In this document: positions 21,392-32,510 of the stretch, piece after piece | Position numbering within the stretch: the first letter of the stretch is position 1 | Layout of the letters: the number at the start of each line of letters is the position of its first letter | NCBI GenBank assembly: GCA_027922465.2 | Contig: BQMF02000015.1 | Location: forward strand, 248,001-312,000 | Origin: Turritopsis dohrnii | Lineage: Eukaryota; Cnidaria; Hydrozoa; Anthoathecata; Oceaniidae | Direction: 5' to 3' | DNA: 64,000 nt | Made by a program: the position numbers and the translations under genes | Notes under the pieces: generated by a model | Told to the model about the DNA's origin: nothing | The model's input: the letters and a program-made list of their open reading frames with translations, nothing else | Database searches by the model: none

Positions 21392-24300
21392 ATGGGAAAA
21401 TTAGTTTCTGATACTGTGGAACAAAAAGTTAAAGAAAAGGTGAAGAAAAAAGAGAGAATATGTTATCCAACAAAGGTACAGTATGTATATATACAGAGAG
21501 GGAGTGTAAACAATATTTATTAGAATATTAAAATAGGCTTTTCGACTGTTGCCTGGTAGATGCAGTTGTAAATGATATCATGAAGAGACAAGGTGAGTAT
21601 TCTCAACACAACATGTTTCGCCTTTTGAGAATTTTCAACTTTTTACACTTGAAAAAGAATGTTTTTGTTATGCTGGTGTCTAGTTTACGAATGGCGTGTA
21701 CAACGTAGTTTTATTGTTGTCTTTTTATGTTTTGAATGACACTTTCTGTTTTGCATGTTGGTAAAATTTCTTCATTTGTAAGTTCATAACTGAACGATCC
21801 TTGTTTTTATATTGAAATTCTTATCCTGAGGATTAATTCAATCTATTTTCAGTTAAGTGGGAAAGTGTTGGTGTTTCTGATCTCAAGTTGTAGTAAATTG
21901 AAAATGAATGACGTTGTTCCCATCTTGAGCTAGTAATATGAAAGTCAAATGAAAATTAAATGAAATGAAATCATAGAATAGGAAATTATAACAACTAGTA
22001 TATACACTCAAATCTTTTAACTTGAAGATTATCATGCCCAATTCATTTCATGATCCTCATTTCAATCAACCAATCTCTATTTCCTGAAATAGACAAAAAT
22101 GTCTCTTAGTCTGTATTTTCATTTTGTGTTACGATGCTGAAAATAACTGTTTTTAGCTTGTGATCAGAAGACTTCCACCGAAGCTAACCGAGGAAGAATT
22201 CCTTACCGAAGTGGGTGATTTGCCTGAACACAATTATTTCAGATTTGTTGGTCCAGAAAAAAGGTTTCTTTGTAATATTTTGATTAGATGTGTTCTGTTA
22301 TTTTTAGTTTCCCAGAAACTTGTATCATTTTCGTTTTCTTTTTAATAACTTTTCTTTCCCTGCCTCAATATGCTTAAAGTCCATGCTGAGGTTATGCTTC
22401 TATTGCGCTGTTTTATGTCTGTTATGCTCCATTGTAGTAATCGTTGGTGTGCTTATAAAGGTTATGGTTACTTAAAAAGAGTTTCTTCTGTACTTCTGTC
22501 TTCTATTTATGCGCTTTTTCATTATGTTTTTTTTATGTATAAGGAGTGTTTCTTTGCAGAAATGCATCATGTATAACTTCTTTTCACAGTTTTGGGACCG
22601 AAAATTTTACTCGAGCATATATCAATTTCAAGGAGTATAATGATGTGTTTGAGTTTCGAAATAAATTTGATGGTTACATATTTGTTGACAACAAAGGTAT
22701 CCAATATTTTGTTTGCTTATTTACATTTCTGTGTTTTCATTTTGCATCAAGCCTGTTGATGCTGACCTATGAATGTTTTTCACAAACGATGGAACTTAAA
22801 CAGCAGGGAAGTGCTTTTCTCCTAACTTTATGTAAATTTACGTAAATCTAGACGAGTTCAGGTTCCTCTAATATAGGACAGTTAGTTCTATCTACCATGT
22901 TAAAATTTTAGAGTTTTTCCAAAATTGCTTTAATGATGTGTCAATTGCCCTTTTAAGAACTTAACAATTTTACTGACTTGCATAACTCATTTGCCATGTT
23001 AGAAGAGGATTTGGCCATATCCCTCTGTCAGTTATCAAAAGGAAACATCTCTTTATTTGTTCTTTTATCTACAGGAAGGGAATACAGTATTGTTGTGGAA
23101 CTTGCACCTTGTCAGGAAGTACCCAAGGAAAAAAAAAGAAAAGATCAAAAATCAGGGACAATAGAGAAAGGTGCAGTGATTTACCATTACAGTCTTTTCT
23201 AAATATTTGTTTGAATTTCCTTTTTCTATTGAGTACCACACGTATTTACGTCTAATGTCTAGATGCTGACTATTTGCAATTTCTTGAAAGTTTGGAAGTA
23301 GAAGAAGAAAAACTTCCTAGTGCAGAAATATATATCGAGGAAATTGAGGCCTTAAAAGCTCAGGACAAAAACAGTAAGTTTCTTAAACTACAAACTGTGA
23401 TAACCAGCTGGCAGACATCAATTTCTTGAATATTTTTGCCAGTGTGCGAGTGTGGCTTACTGTTTGTCAGAGAAGATATGCCGGAAAAATCGAAATAATT
23501 GGCTAGCTTTTTTATTTCTATTTTTGATCTGATGTTTGGTTATGTCTTTTGTCTCATAAATAATAAATAAATTAATAAATTGATATAATCAACAAAATCA
23601 AAAGTTTACCACCATGTTAAAGTTGTTTTGGGTTTTTGATATTGCTACACCCCAACCTTCTTGGATATTTTCAGGTGTTTGATTTCTTTGCTTCATAGAA
23701 ATGAAGATTGCCACACCGCTAATTGAATTCCTGAAGGAGAAACGAGAAAGTAGGATTGCGGCCCGCCAAGCAGCCAATGAACAGGTTCATTTGGTTTTGT
23801 ATTGTTTCATCAGGAATTTTTTTTTTTAGACTGTCAAAGCCCAATAGTATAAACCTCCACAAATTGATCTGATATATTTAATCAGAACTAATATCAAACT
23901 ATCATTTCGTATAAGAAAAAACAGCCAGCTCTTACTGACATTTTTTGCCCAATAACCTATTTAATAGCTTAGCTATCTTTGTAAATGAACTGCCGTGAAT
24001 TCGTTTTTCGACCTCTTGGATGTTTGAATTACAGAGCGTGTGGTACTGTTGTAGAGTCTCTGCGAAGGAGTGCATTTCTAAAGAAACTTACACACTATTT
24101 CAATAAAAATGCTCTTCGTCGCAGTGTCTTTTTGACGAGTTTGTCTACTGGGGTATAAATGTCATGTTAATCAGTTTCGTTTGCATGTTGTTTGAGACTA
24201 CAACAATCAACAAAATATCAAATTGCTCTAAGACACAAAATTTCAATAATATTCAGAAAATTTAAACCGGGTGGATAGGGGAATTTTTGTATTAATACAT

Positions 24301-27300
24301 ATTTGCCTGAAACTCTCAAGATAACTTTTTTGAATAATAGAATGGAAAGGGCCAAACTATTCAAGGAATTGCTGGCCTGTATACTGACCAATCACATTTG
24401 CGACTTCTTTGTTAGCATACCTCTTACACAGTGCAGAATTGTTTGTGCAATGCAAGCTTCATCTCCTTCCTTAGAGAGAGAAAGAACGAAAAGCAAAACT
24501 CGAGAAGGAACGGGAGAAGGTAAAATGTCTTTTGTTTCTCGGTAGATTTATATGTTCCATATTACTACTTTTATAAAAATGCGTAATACTTTATAATGAA
24601 TAAATTAAACATAATGAACCGTTGCTGTGAGAAACCTGAGTCAGCAATTTTTCACCATGGAGGTAATACCATTTTGATATTTTGATCTTCCAGACCCATT
24701 TCTTATCGTTCCAACGAGGAAGCCTGAAAACTGCTGAATTTTTTCGTTATTTTTAAATTGTCCAACAATGACTCACCATTTTTTTAACTTGAATCCTTTC
24801 GCGATTGATTGTTTTTGATTTTGTTGCATTCATTTACCATTGTGTTATTAACCCACAGGACAAATTTGTTGAAAAATCTCTGGGGTGGAGAACGTTACGA
24901 TAGAAAAACTCAATGAAAATGCACTTCATCGCAGTGACTGTTTGGTGATTTTTCCCACTAAAAAAGGACTTGATGTAAATAATTTTGTGTTCAATTCCTA
25001 GCGTCGAGAGCGTGAAAAGGAACGAGAAAGAGAGAGGAAGGCGAAAGCTGAAGAGAGGAAAGACAAATCGGATAGGTAATGTTTTGATATGATACGAACT
25101 CCTGTATTTAAAATAGGATCATCCTGAAAATCTGATATGATCCTATAATTTGAAAACTCATTTTTATTCGGATAAAATTTCGTTCCCCTAAGAAGTCTAC
25201 GGTATCATAACCTGTGCTTGACAATTGCGTTCCGATAATCCGTCTTGACTAGATCTCAAACCGATTTTATTTGAAACCAATCTGTAAGGTTTCTTATTTT
25301 CGCTATTTTTTCCTTTCTTCCAAAACTTTATTCCATTTATTGGTTGCTCCATAGAAAATCGCCAGAGAAGTCTTATCGTGAATCCAGGAAAGGAAGTGAG
25401 AAGAAAGATAACAAAAAGGTTGATTGTTTCATTGATTAATTAATTTATTTATTTTTCGCATTGCCGTTAGGAGACCTGGAGTTTTCCTCCAGTGGAAACC
25501 AATCCTTAAAGTCCTTGAAGCCCGTACAACCCACACATAGTGTCATTTAAGTAAGACATTCACTAAGTGCGATCAATTATTTGGTTACTTGAGTTTCCTA
25601 GGCAACAAGATGATACTATATGATGACACGTGATACTCATGTACATTATGACATCATCACATTATGACATCATCACATTTGCATGAACTCTGGTTGATAA
25701 TAAGTTCTGAATGTGTCTAAAGGTTCGCCTACCGATCTGTCTCTGTCATTTACCATTTTGCAGACAATATATTGTTATTCCTGTCTGGGTTAAGCGAACA
25801 AACTATTGTGTATTGTCTCTTTCGTTAGAACAAAACCAAGAGCCTTATCTCACAAACATACTTTATCAGTTATATGCTTGGCAGGTGAAAGTCTTATAAT
25901 AGGGAACTTAAGTAACTGCGACGGCAACGTAGACGATGACGTGAGCAAAAACAACAAGATAAATAATTACTACTAATTAAAAGTATGAATAAATTATTTT
26001 TGTTAGAGAAACTATTCAATTGATGAACTTATATCGACTGGAAAGTCATCAAGTTACTATAAAATCTACATAAGAGAAAGAGATTTATCTCTATAACCAC
26101 GTCTCCGTTGTCAGCACGACTTTAAAACATGACTTTTCACGTTGATCATAGAACGTGAAAACATGTTAATGATGTAATTATCTTCCCAATAGTGTCATAA
26201 GCGGTAGACTCCCTTTCTAAACAAATTCCACATAGAAAACAAAGCTTTTGTTTTAAACACGTCGCCGTCTTCGTTGCCGTCTTCGTCGCCGTCTTCGTTG
26301 CCGTTGCGATTGCTTAACCTCCTTAATCTTGGGTTTAGGAAGGACAAACTAGTGAAAATCGTAAAGTTGATTCCAAACCCGAATCGAAGGACACAGACCG
26401 TAAAAGTGCCAAAGATGAAGATAAGGACGGCAAAGACCGTGTCTCGAAACAAAACGAACGCGAGAAAGAGCGACACAGTGAAGGCAGAGGTGAGCGAGAC
26501 AACAGGGGAAATCGTGAGAAGGAGAGGCACGGTGGACGCGAGAAAGATCGATATAAAGAACGTGGTGGTAAGGAGCGTGGTCGAGATGATCGTCACTACG
26601 AAGATAAACATAGACGCGATAAGGATCGCAGCAGCCGCGATAAACAAAAAGACCGCAAGGAATCCCGGGAAAGTGTTGACGTGAAACCACGCGAAAAAGA
26701 TATGAAAAGCAAAGACGAAAAAAAAACATCTGAAGAAAAATCGAAAGATGGTAAAGACATACTGCCCTGCCCATTAGTTTTGTTTAGTTTGTGAAGGCAT
26801 TATATACTTTACCTTGGTATAACGTTTGATGCATTGTTTAGTTGAGAGAAAGGTCATTCAAAGTGACGAAATGAGCGTGGAAAACACCGAGCCTACTCGT
26901 AGAATATCTGTAGAATACGAAGATCCGAGTATTGTCGCTTTTTCCACTGCTGAAAAGAAATCCGGGGGTGCTGAAAGCGGCAAAAACAGCCCAAACAAAT
27001 CTAACAAACGGGTAAGCAGTTTTTGAAAAGCATTTATGTTTCGTGTTTCATTGCTGTACATTACTCTAGAGCACCCTCTGTCGGGAACGCCCGCAATCTG
27101 AAACGTAACGCTCTCCATCTCATATGCCTTATACGCCATACATTTGTAGTTCCACATGTTTTAGGCTCGCCCTGAAATGAAGATTTACCGACCGCCTTCC
27201 AGTAATAGACCGTCATCCAGTAAAACATCACCAAGAGACCGAGGTTAGTTGTTTTCGTCACTATGGAAATTGAAATCCTTGTATGTGTAGTTTAGTCACA

Positions 27301-28524
27301 TGACCATGACGTCATAGTTGTAGTGAAGTCAAAATAGATGTTTCAGCATATGGAAAGTTTGAGTGAGCGCTCAGATCGTATTTTTTTTTGTAAATCCTTT
27401 GACGTCATCGTCATAATTTACTATACATTTCTTGAGGAGATATTATATCGTAGCCTAGTCAACATAATTTTAGTTTGTTACCATGTGGTTTTCTAGCTCA
27501 TGATTTACATCTCCTCATGGTTTACATCTCCTCATGGTTTACATCTCCTCATGGTTTACATCTCCTCATGGTTTACATCTCCTCATGGTTTACATCTCCT
27601 CATGGTTTACATCTCCTCATGGTTTACATCTCCTCATGGTTTACATCTCCTCATGGTTTACATCTCCTCATGGTTTACATCTCCTCATGGTTTACATCTC
27701 CTCATGGTTTACATCTCCTCATGATTTACATCTCCTCATGGTTTACATCTCCTCATGGTTTACATCTCCTCATGGTTTACATCTCCTCATAAAATGAGCT
27801 TATAAGATTGAAAATATCCAAATGATTAAGCATGTGTTAAGCGTGTGTAATGGAGTGTCTTAAGCTTGGTTCATTCCTTCAGGAAGCAGTTGTGTAAATT
27901 TCACCTGAACAGTAAGAGCAATATGACAATATCACAAACTTGAAGTATCAGTAGTAGTGCAGATATTTAAACTGAATACAAATTTTGCTTGCAATTTGCA
28001 ACTATCCTTTTCAAATTGCTAGTTCCCAGTCCACTATCATTCTAGGTGACGACAAAAACGATAAGGAAACGGAAAAAAGAAAATCCACTGAAAAAAATAA
28101 ATCTCGTGAGCGAACGAAAGACGAATCACGTGAGCGAACGAAAGACGAATCACGTGACCGAACGAAAGCCGAATGGCGCGATCGGAGTCGAGACGACAGA
28201 TCTTCGCGTTCCCATCGCGACCGATACGACAAATACGATAGATACGATCGTGATCGATATCACTCTGATAATCGACGGAAAACAGATCGACGTGGAAACG
28301 ACAACAACGGCCGTTCGACACGTGAGAAAGATAAAGAACTGGATAAAACAAGGAGTGACAAGAGAACTGACCAAGTGAAGAATGTGGAAAAAAGTCCAGT
28401 TAAGGAAGGGGAGAAGAAGACTGAGGCTAAAGGCGAAGACAAGAAGAGAGATTTGGATAAAGAACAGCGCGAAAAGGAACTGGAACAAGAGCGTTATAGA
28501 AGGAATTGGTTAGGTGACGATTGA
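21392..28524 (+). CDS. UPF3: UPF3, regulator of nonsense transcripts 3
   Basis: Thirteen exons (21392-21475, 22157-22263, 22590-22696, 23075-23170, 23263-23373, 23699-23784, 24475-24519, 25002-25075, 25355-25418, 26339-26750, 26842-27011, 27165-27243, 28046-28524) join to 1914 nt, 637 residues, with GT/AG borders and kept phase throughout. Residues 29-130 form the RNP-like domain that binds UPF2: LVIRRLPPKLTEEEF, RAYINFK, FDGYIFVDNKG and EYSIVVELAP. An EYRKFLE-like block and TPLIEFLKEKR follow, then a charged coiled-coil-like region. Residues 453-478 (RPEMKIYRPP) match the exon-junction-complex-binding motif. UPF3 links the EJC to UPF2/UPF1 in nonsense-mediated decay and shuttles between nucleus and cytoplasm. 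The Arg/Asp/Glu-rich tail after the EJC motif is about 160 residues, longer than I remember for vertebrate UPF3B. The start has a uORF: with an acceptor at 21,350 the first ATG (21,355) is out of frame. Confidence 0.93.
22865..23038 (+). pseudogene. APC5 fragment inside UPF3 intron 3
   Basis: These 174 bp align almost without gaps to 19,381-19,553 of APC5 (shared blocks such as ATGATGTGTCAATTGCCC, TTTTACTGACTTGCA and CATATCCCTCTGTCAGTTAT) but contain in-frame stops. It is in the same orientation as both genes. It ends 36 bp before UPF3 exon 4. Confidence 0.9.
24041..24153. repeat. Hairpin MITE, copy 1 (UPF3 intron 6)
   Basis: A diverged copy of a roughly 120-bp palindromic element. It carries GGAGTGCATTTCTA, then CACACTATTTCAATAAAAATG, then CGCAGTGTCTTTTTGAC as in the other copies. 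Confidence 0.65.
24851..24959. repeat. Hairpin MITE, copy 2 (UPF3 intron 7)
   Basis: It begins CCCACAGGACAAATTTGTTG and ends with GGTGATTTTTCCCAC. The centre is altered relative to the other copies. Confidence 0.65.
26259..26312. repeat. Short CGTCGCCGTCTTCGTTGC tandem repeat (UPF3 intron 9)
   Basis: About three units of an 18-bp GC-rich repeat stand just upstream of exon 10 in otherwise AT-rich DNA. Confidence 0.75.
27497..27790. repeat. 17-bp minisatellite (UPF3 intron 12)
   Basis: About 17 head-to-tail copies of ATGGTTTACATCTCCTC, nearly identical; the first unit and one late unit read GATTT in place of GGTTT. It is open in all forward frames only because the unit lacks stops. Confidence 0.97.
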
Positions 28525-29005
28525 GTTTAATAATGTTCTCCAAGGGGTATAGAGTTTAATTGCTAATTGTTAATTAATGATGTTCTTGTTAAAAAAACGA
28601 CTTTGAATTATATAACCGGGTTGTCAGAACCCTCCGGAATAGGACAAAGGAAGGGTATGTCACCTCCAATAATAACTGCCAGTCACACTAACATGTCTAT
28701 ATTTACTTATCGGCAAAGGGTAGATGATTAACGGTTTGGTTAGAACACATTCTTTCAATATTTGGTACATTCGACTCTCGATATCTCGAATTTTTCGGTA
28801 TCTTGAACAATATTCCCGACCCCTTGACTGATTTTCTCTCGTTATCTCGAACTTTCCCAAAAACGTTCATAAATTCCGGGCGTGATTTTCGCATTTTTTA
28901 ATGTTTTGATACAATCCCATTTTACTAAATTCGAATTTTCGAAAAGTATATGAATCTAGTTTTTTTTGAAAGATTAAACTGATTATCTGTACTAAAGACG
29001 AAAAC

Positions 29006-29155
29006 ATGAAGCTCGTTAAGGAAAGATTTACAAACGAATCTGTTGTAGAAAAGTATAAAGCATTAAAAGACATGCAGAAAAGTATGTCTAAAAAAGAGTT
29101 AGCCCAAAAGTGTGGTGTCTCAAAGAACACAATATCAACCTGGGTTAAGAGGTGA
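29006..29155 (+). pseudogene. CENP-B/pogo N-terminal helix-turn-helix fragment
   Basis: A 49-residue ORF reads KLVKERF..E.VVEKYKAL and then KKELAQKCGVSKNTISTWVKR. This is the N-terminal DNA-binding domain of pogo/Tigger transposases and CENP-B. It ends at a stop straight after the domain. A GTGATA following AGAG could act as a splice donor, but no downstream catalytic exon is visible within the element. Confidence 0.7.
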
Positions 29156-29911
29156 TATTTTGAATTAGAAAATTCTGTTGGACGGAATTTGATACTTTGA
29201 GAAGCTCTTAAAACTGACTGGTGTATATTAAGTGAAAATTGTTTAAATTATGTGAAGCATAACCAGCCTTTAATATTTACATTTGCCTAGCTGCTACCAT
29301 AACAGTTCAAATTTTAGTAAGTCTGTTGGATGGAAGAGATAGAATTTATACAATAAAGTTTTTTAATAACCAGTCAAGTTCCACCTCGAATAACAAACAA
29401 ATGTGAAAAATTAGTTTATAATGCATAACTTGGATCCCTTTAGAACATTATCTTGTCAAAATTATATCCATATTGAAAATTTATTGGAACAAAATTCTAA
29501 GAATAAGATTGGTATAATGTCTGTTGGACGGAATCTGTTGGACGGAGCGATTGCAACAAATTTTTCAAGTAAATATATTCAAGATTACAATAGCTAAAAC
29601 TTGATTTATTTACTATCAGTTAATTTTGATGGTATTTGAGATCTTGATGAAAATAAAATAAAAACAATTTTTAATGTATAAAGCTTTAACAATCTATACA
29701 AACTTAACTTAATTTTATGATGAAATTTATTGACATCTGGTAGTTTTCATCCAACAGACCGTCATTAAAGTTCCTAAAAGGACATGATAGCCAAAAACTA
29801 TAAAAGGGAGTGTTGCATTTAATCATTCCTTTCAATTTGGTATGTATAGGTTATAATCTTTGTTATAACCTCAGTGAATTTCATTTTTCAATGTTTGAAC
29901 ACAATTCAAAG

Positions 29912-30089
29912 TACAGTGGACTCTCCATAATTCGACTTTCCATTACTCGAACTCTCCATAATTCGAACTGAATCAATGGGTCCCTTCAAGCTAAAACCTA
30001 ACAATATCCCACTCTATAACTCGAACTCTCCATAATTCGAACGATTTTGTTTTCCCCTTCGAGGTTCGAGTTAGAGAGAGTCTACTGTA
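29912..30089. mobile_element. 178-bp TA-flanked MITE nested in the pogo-like element
   Basis: It begins TACAGTGGACTCTCCATAAT and ends with AGTCTACTGTA. TIRs and repeated ATAATTCGAAC/TAACTCGAAC motifs are clear. TA target duplications are present. Confidence 0.85.
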
Positions 30090-30452
30090 TCACCAAGAAC
30101 AAAAACAAATTATTGACCACGCTGGAAAAATATAGCACAAAATCTAAAATACCCCTTTCTTGATATCTCGAACTTTCCTCCCGGTCCCCTGAGAGTTCCA
30201 GATATCGAGATCCTACTGGTGAGCTGAAGTAGGCAAAGCCTGTGGTGGCGCAGTGTTATAAGCGAAGACTGCGAAGGCTGCTGATGACCGTTGCCAAGGT
30301 CCTACTGACTTACACTTAGATAACAATATATTCTACATTAAGAAATATGTTATAGTGTTTTTCTTTTTTTAATTCTTTTACTGTCCGAACCGAAAAGCAA
30401 AAGGGTCTAGGGGTTGTAGGGGCGGTGGACAAAAATATAACATTAAAAAAAT

Positions 30453-30535
30453 GCCCCGCTAACTCCACCCCCGTCTAACTCGACATTTTTCCCGGTTCCC
30501 CTGCGCGATGTGTCGAGTTAGCGGGGGCAACTGTA
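30453..30535. repeat. Right-end fragment of the CTCGAC-type MITE
   Basis: GCTAACTC, then GTCTAACTCGACATTTTTCC, then GAGTTAGCGGGGGCAACTGTA match the right end of the element at 16,568-16,955. The left end is missing. Confidence 0.75.
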
Positions 30536-30786
30536 TCCACAAGCCCCGTATTATTACGCAAATTAATCTTTGACGACAGCCCTTCCTATCCTGGATTAAG
30601 CTGGTTTAGCACACTAGGCAGATTTTTCGCGCGAAGCCAGGCGCTCCCCCACACCCCCCACACCCCTGTGGTTTAAAAAAGCGCCAGTCTCTCCCTGTGT
30701 TGTCACTGTTCTTTTTCTCTCTTTTTTTGCATCAGATCATCGTGCAGGGACTTGACGAGGAGAGGCGGGTAGTCTCGATTTATTTT

Positions 30787-32358
30787 GGGTAAGATGCTCA
30801 TGTCGTCTTGCATATAATACGCGATAAACGTTTTATTGATCTGTAATGTAATAATACTATTCGTTATATATCTATGTATCTATACATCTATACATTGTAT
30901 AGCCATATATCTACATATCTGTATATCTGTATATCTGTATATCTACATTGTATAGCCATATATCTACATATCTGTATATCTGTATATCTACATATCTGTA
31001 TATCTGTATATCTGTATATCCGTATATCTGTATATCTGTATATCTGTATATCTACATATCTACATATCTACATATCTGTATATCTGTATATCTGTATATC
31101 TGTATATCTGTATATCCGTATATCTGTATATCTGTATATCTGTATATCTGTATATCCGTATATCTGTATATCTGTATATCTGTATATCTGTATATCCGTA
31201 TATCTGTATATCTGTATATCTGTATATCTGTATATCCGTATATCTGTATATCTGTATATCTGTATATCTGTATATCCGTATATCTGTATATCTGTATATC
31301 TGTATATCTGTATATCTGTATATCTGTATATCTGTATATCTGTATATCTACATATCTGTATATCTGTATATCTGTATATCTGTATATCCGTATATCTGTA
31401 TATCTGTATATCTACATATCTACATATCTACATGTCTGTATATCTGTATATCTGTATATCTGTATATCTGTATATCCGTATATCTGTATATCTACATATC
31501 TGTATATCTGTATATCCGTATATCTGTATATCTGTATATCTACATATCTGTATATCTGTATATCTGTATATCTGTATATCTGTATATCTGTATATCTGTA
31601 TACCTGTATATCTGTATATCTACATATCTGTATATCTGTATATCTGTATATCTGTATATCTGTATATCTGTATATCTACATATCTACATATCTGTATATC
31701 TGTATATCTGTATATCTGTATATCTGTATATTTGTATATCCGTATATCTGTATATCTGTATATCTGTATATCTGTATATCCGTATATCTGTATATCTGTA
31801 TATCTGTATATCTGTATATCCGTATATCTGTATATCTGTATATCTGTATATCTGTATATCTGTATATCTGTATATCTGTATACCTGTATATCTGTATATC
31901 TACATATCTGTATATCTGTATATCTGTATATCTGTATATCTGTATATCTGTATATCTACATATCTACATATCTGTATATCTGTATATCTGTATATCTGTA
32001 TATCTGTATATCTGTATATCCGTATATCTGTATATCTGTATATCTGTATATCTGTATATCCGTATATCTGTATATCTACATATCTGTATATCTGTATATC
32101 TGTATATCTGTATTATCTGTATATCTGTATATCTGTATATCTGTATATCTGTATTATCTGTATATCTGTATAATATCTACATATCTGTATATCTGTATAT
32201 CTGTATATCTGTATTATCTGTATATCTGTATATCTGTATATCTACATATCTGTATATCTGTATACCTGTATATCTGTATATCTACATATCTGTATATCTG
32301 TATATCTGTATATCTGTATATCTGTATATCTACATATCTACATATCTACATATCTGTA
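30787..32358. repeat. 8-bp satellite array (TATATCTG)n with unique flank
   Basis: About 1.49 kb of TATATCTG units and variants (TATATCTA, CATATCTA, TATATCCG), preceded by an 80-bp non-repetitive flank that starts GGTAAGATGCTCATGTCG. The same flank and array occur in inverse orientation at 37,326-38,149. The long forward ORFs through it are products of the stop-free repeat, not genes. Confidence 0.95.
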
Positions 32359-32359
32359 G

Positions 32360-32510
32360 ACTTTTTTTTTTGTCAGAACCAGTAAAATCTGACCTGAGGC
32401 TGGCTGTTCTTATTTTTTGAGCCTTTTTCAGCTTGAATTGTTCTTATTTTGTTCTTATTTTTTGGCCAAATCTGAGGCTGGTGTTCTTATAAAATTGTCT
32501 TTATAAAAAA
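32360..32510. repeat. Short member of the GCCTCA/AATAAGAAC repeat family
   Basis: Related to 4,612-5,035; it carries CAGAACCAGTAAAATCTGAC, three GTTCTTATTTT motifs and a terminal GTTCTTATAAAA. Confidence 0.55.

Larger units (their letters stand above)
28766..30218 (+). mobile_element. Pogo/Tigger-like element, non-autonomous, with nested inserts
   Basis: The left end reads TCTCGATATCTCGAAT and the right end is its inverse (ATATCGAGATCCTACTG); GATATCTCGAA/TATCTCGAAC motifs recur inside each end. The interior holds a CENP-B-type helix-turn-helix ORF (29,006-29,155) but no DDE domain, and a smaller TA-flanked MITE at 29,912-30,089. Between 29,172 and 29,758 the motif CTGTTGGACGGAA occurs four times, with an inverted copy (CATCCAACAGACC) at the right, suggesting yet another small insert. 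Confidence 0.65.

Noticed and set aside
21541..21595. Possible extra UPF3 exon ending AAGAGACAAG before GTGAGT
   Set aside because: Exon 1 joins exon 2 in phase to give PTKLVIRRLPP as expected for the family. An exon here is not needed, though an alternative transcript is possible.
26195..26774. Minus-strand ORFs of about 150 codons opposite UPF3 exon 10
   Set aside because: They are shadows of the highly charged, stop-poor exon 10; the plus frame links in phase to exons 9 and 11.
27475..27797. Three forward ORFs with HLLMVYISSWFTSP repeats
   Set aside because: They are translations of the 17-bp minisatellite inside a UPF3 intron.
30226..30320. GGTGGCGCAGTGTTATAAGC, tRNA-head-like start of a SINE
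   Set aside because: An A-box-like motif is present but I found no B box at the right distance, no tail and no target duplication.
30874..32420. Two overlapping forward ORFs of about 500 codons made of YICISVYL repeats
   Set aside because: They exist only because the 8-bp satellite lacks stop codons in the forward frames; unit length and composition, not protein constraint, explain them. The same holds for the minus-strand ORFs at 37,265-38,100.
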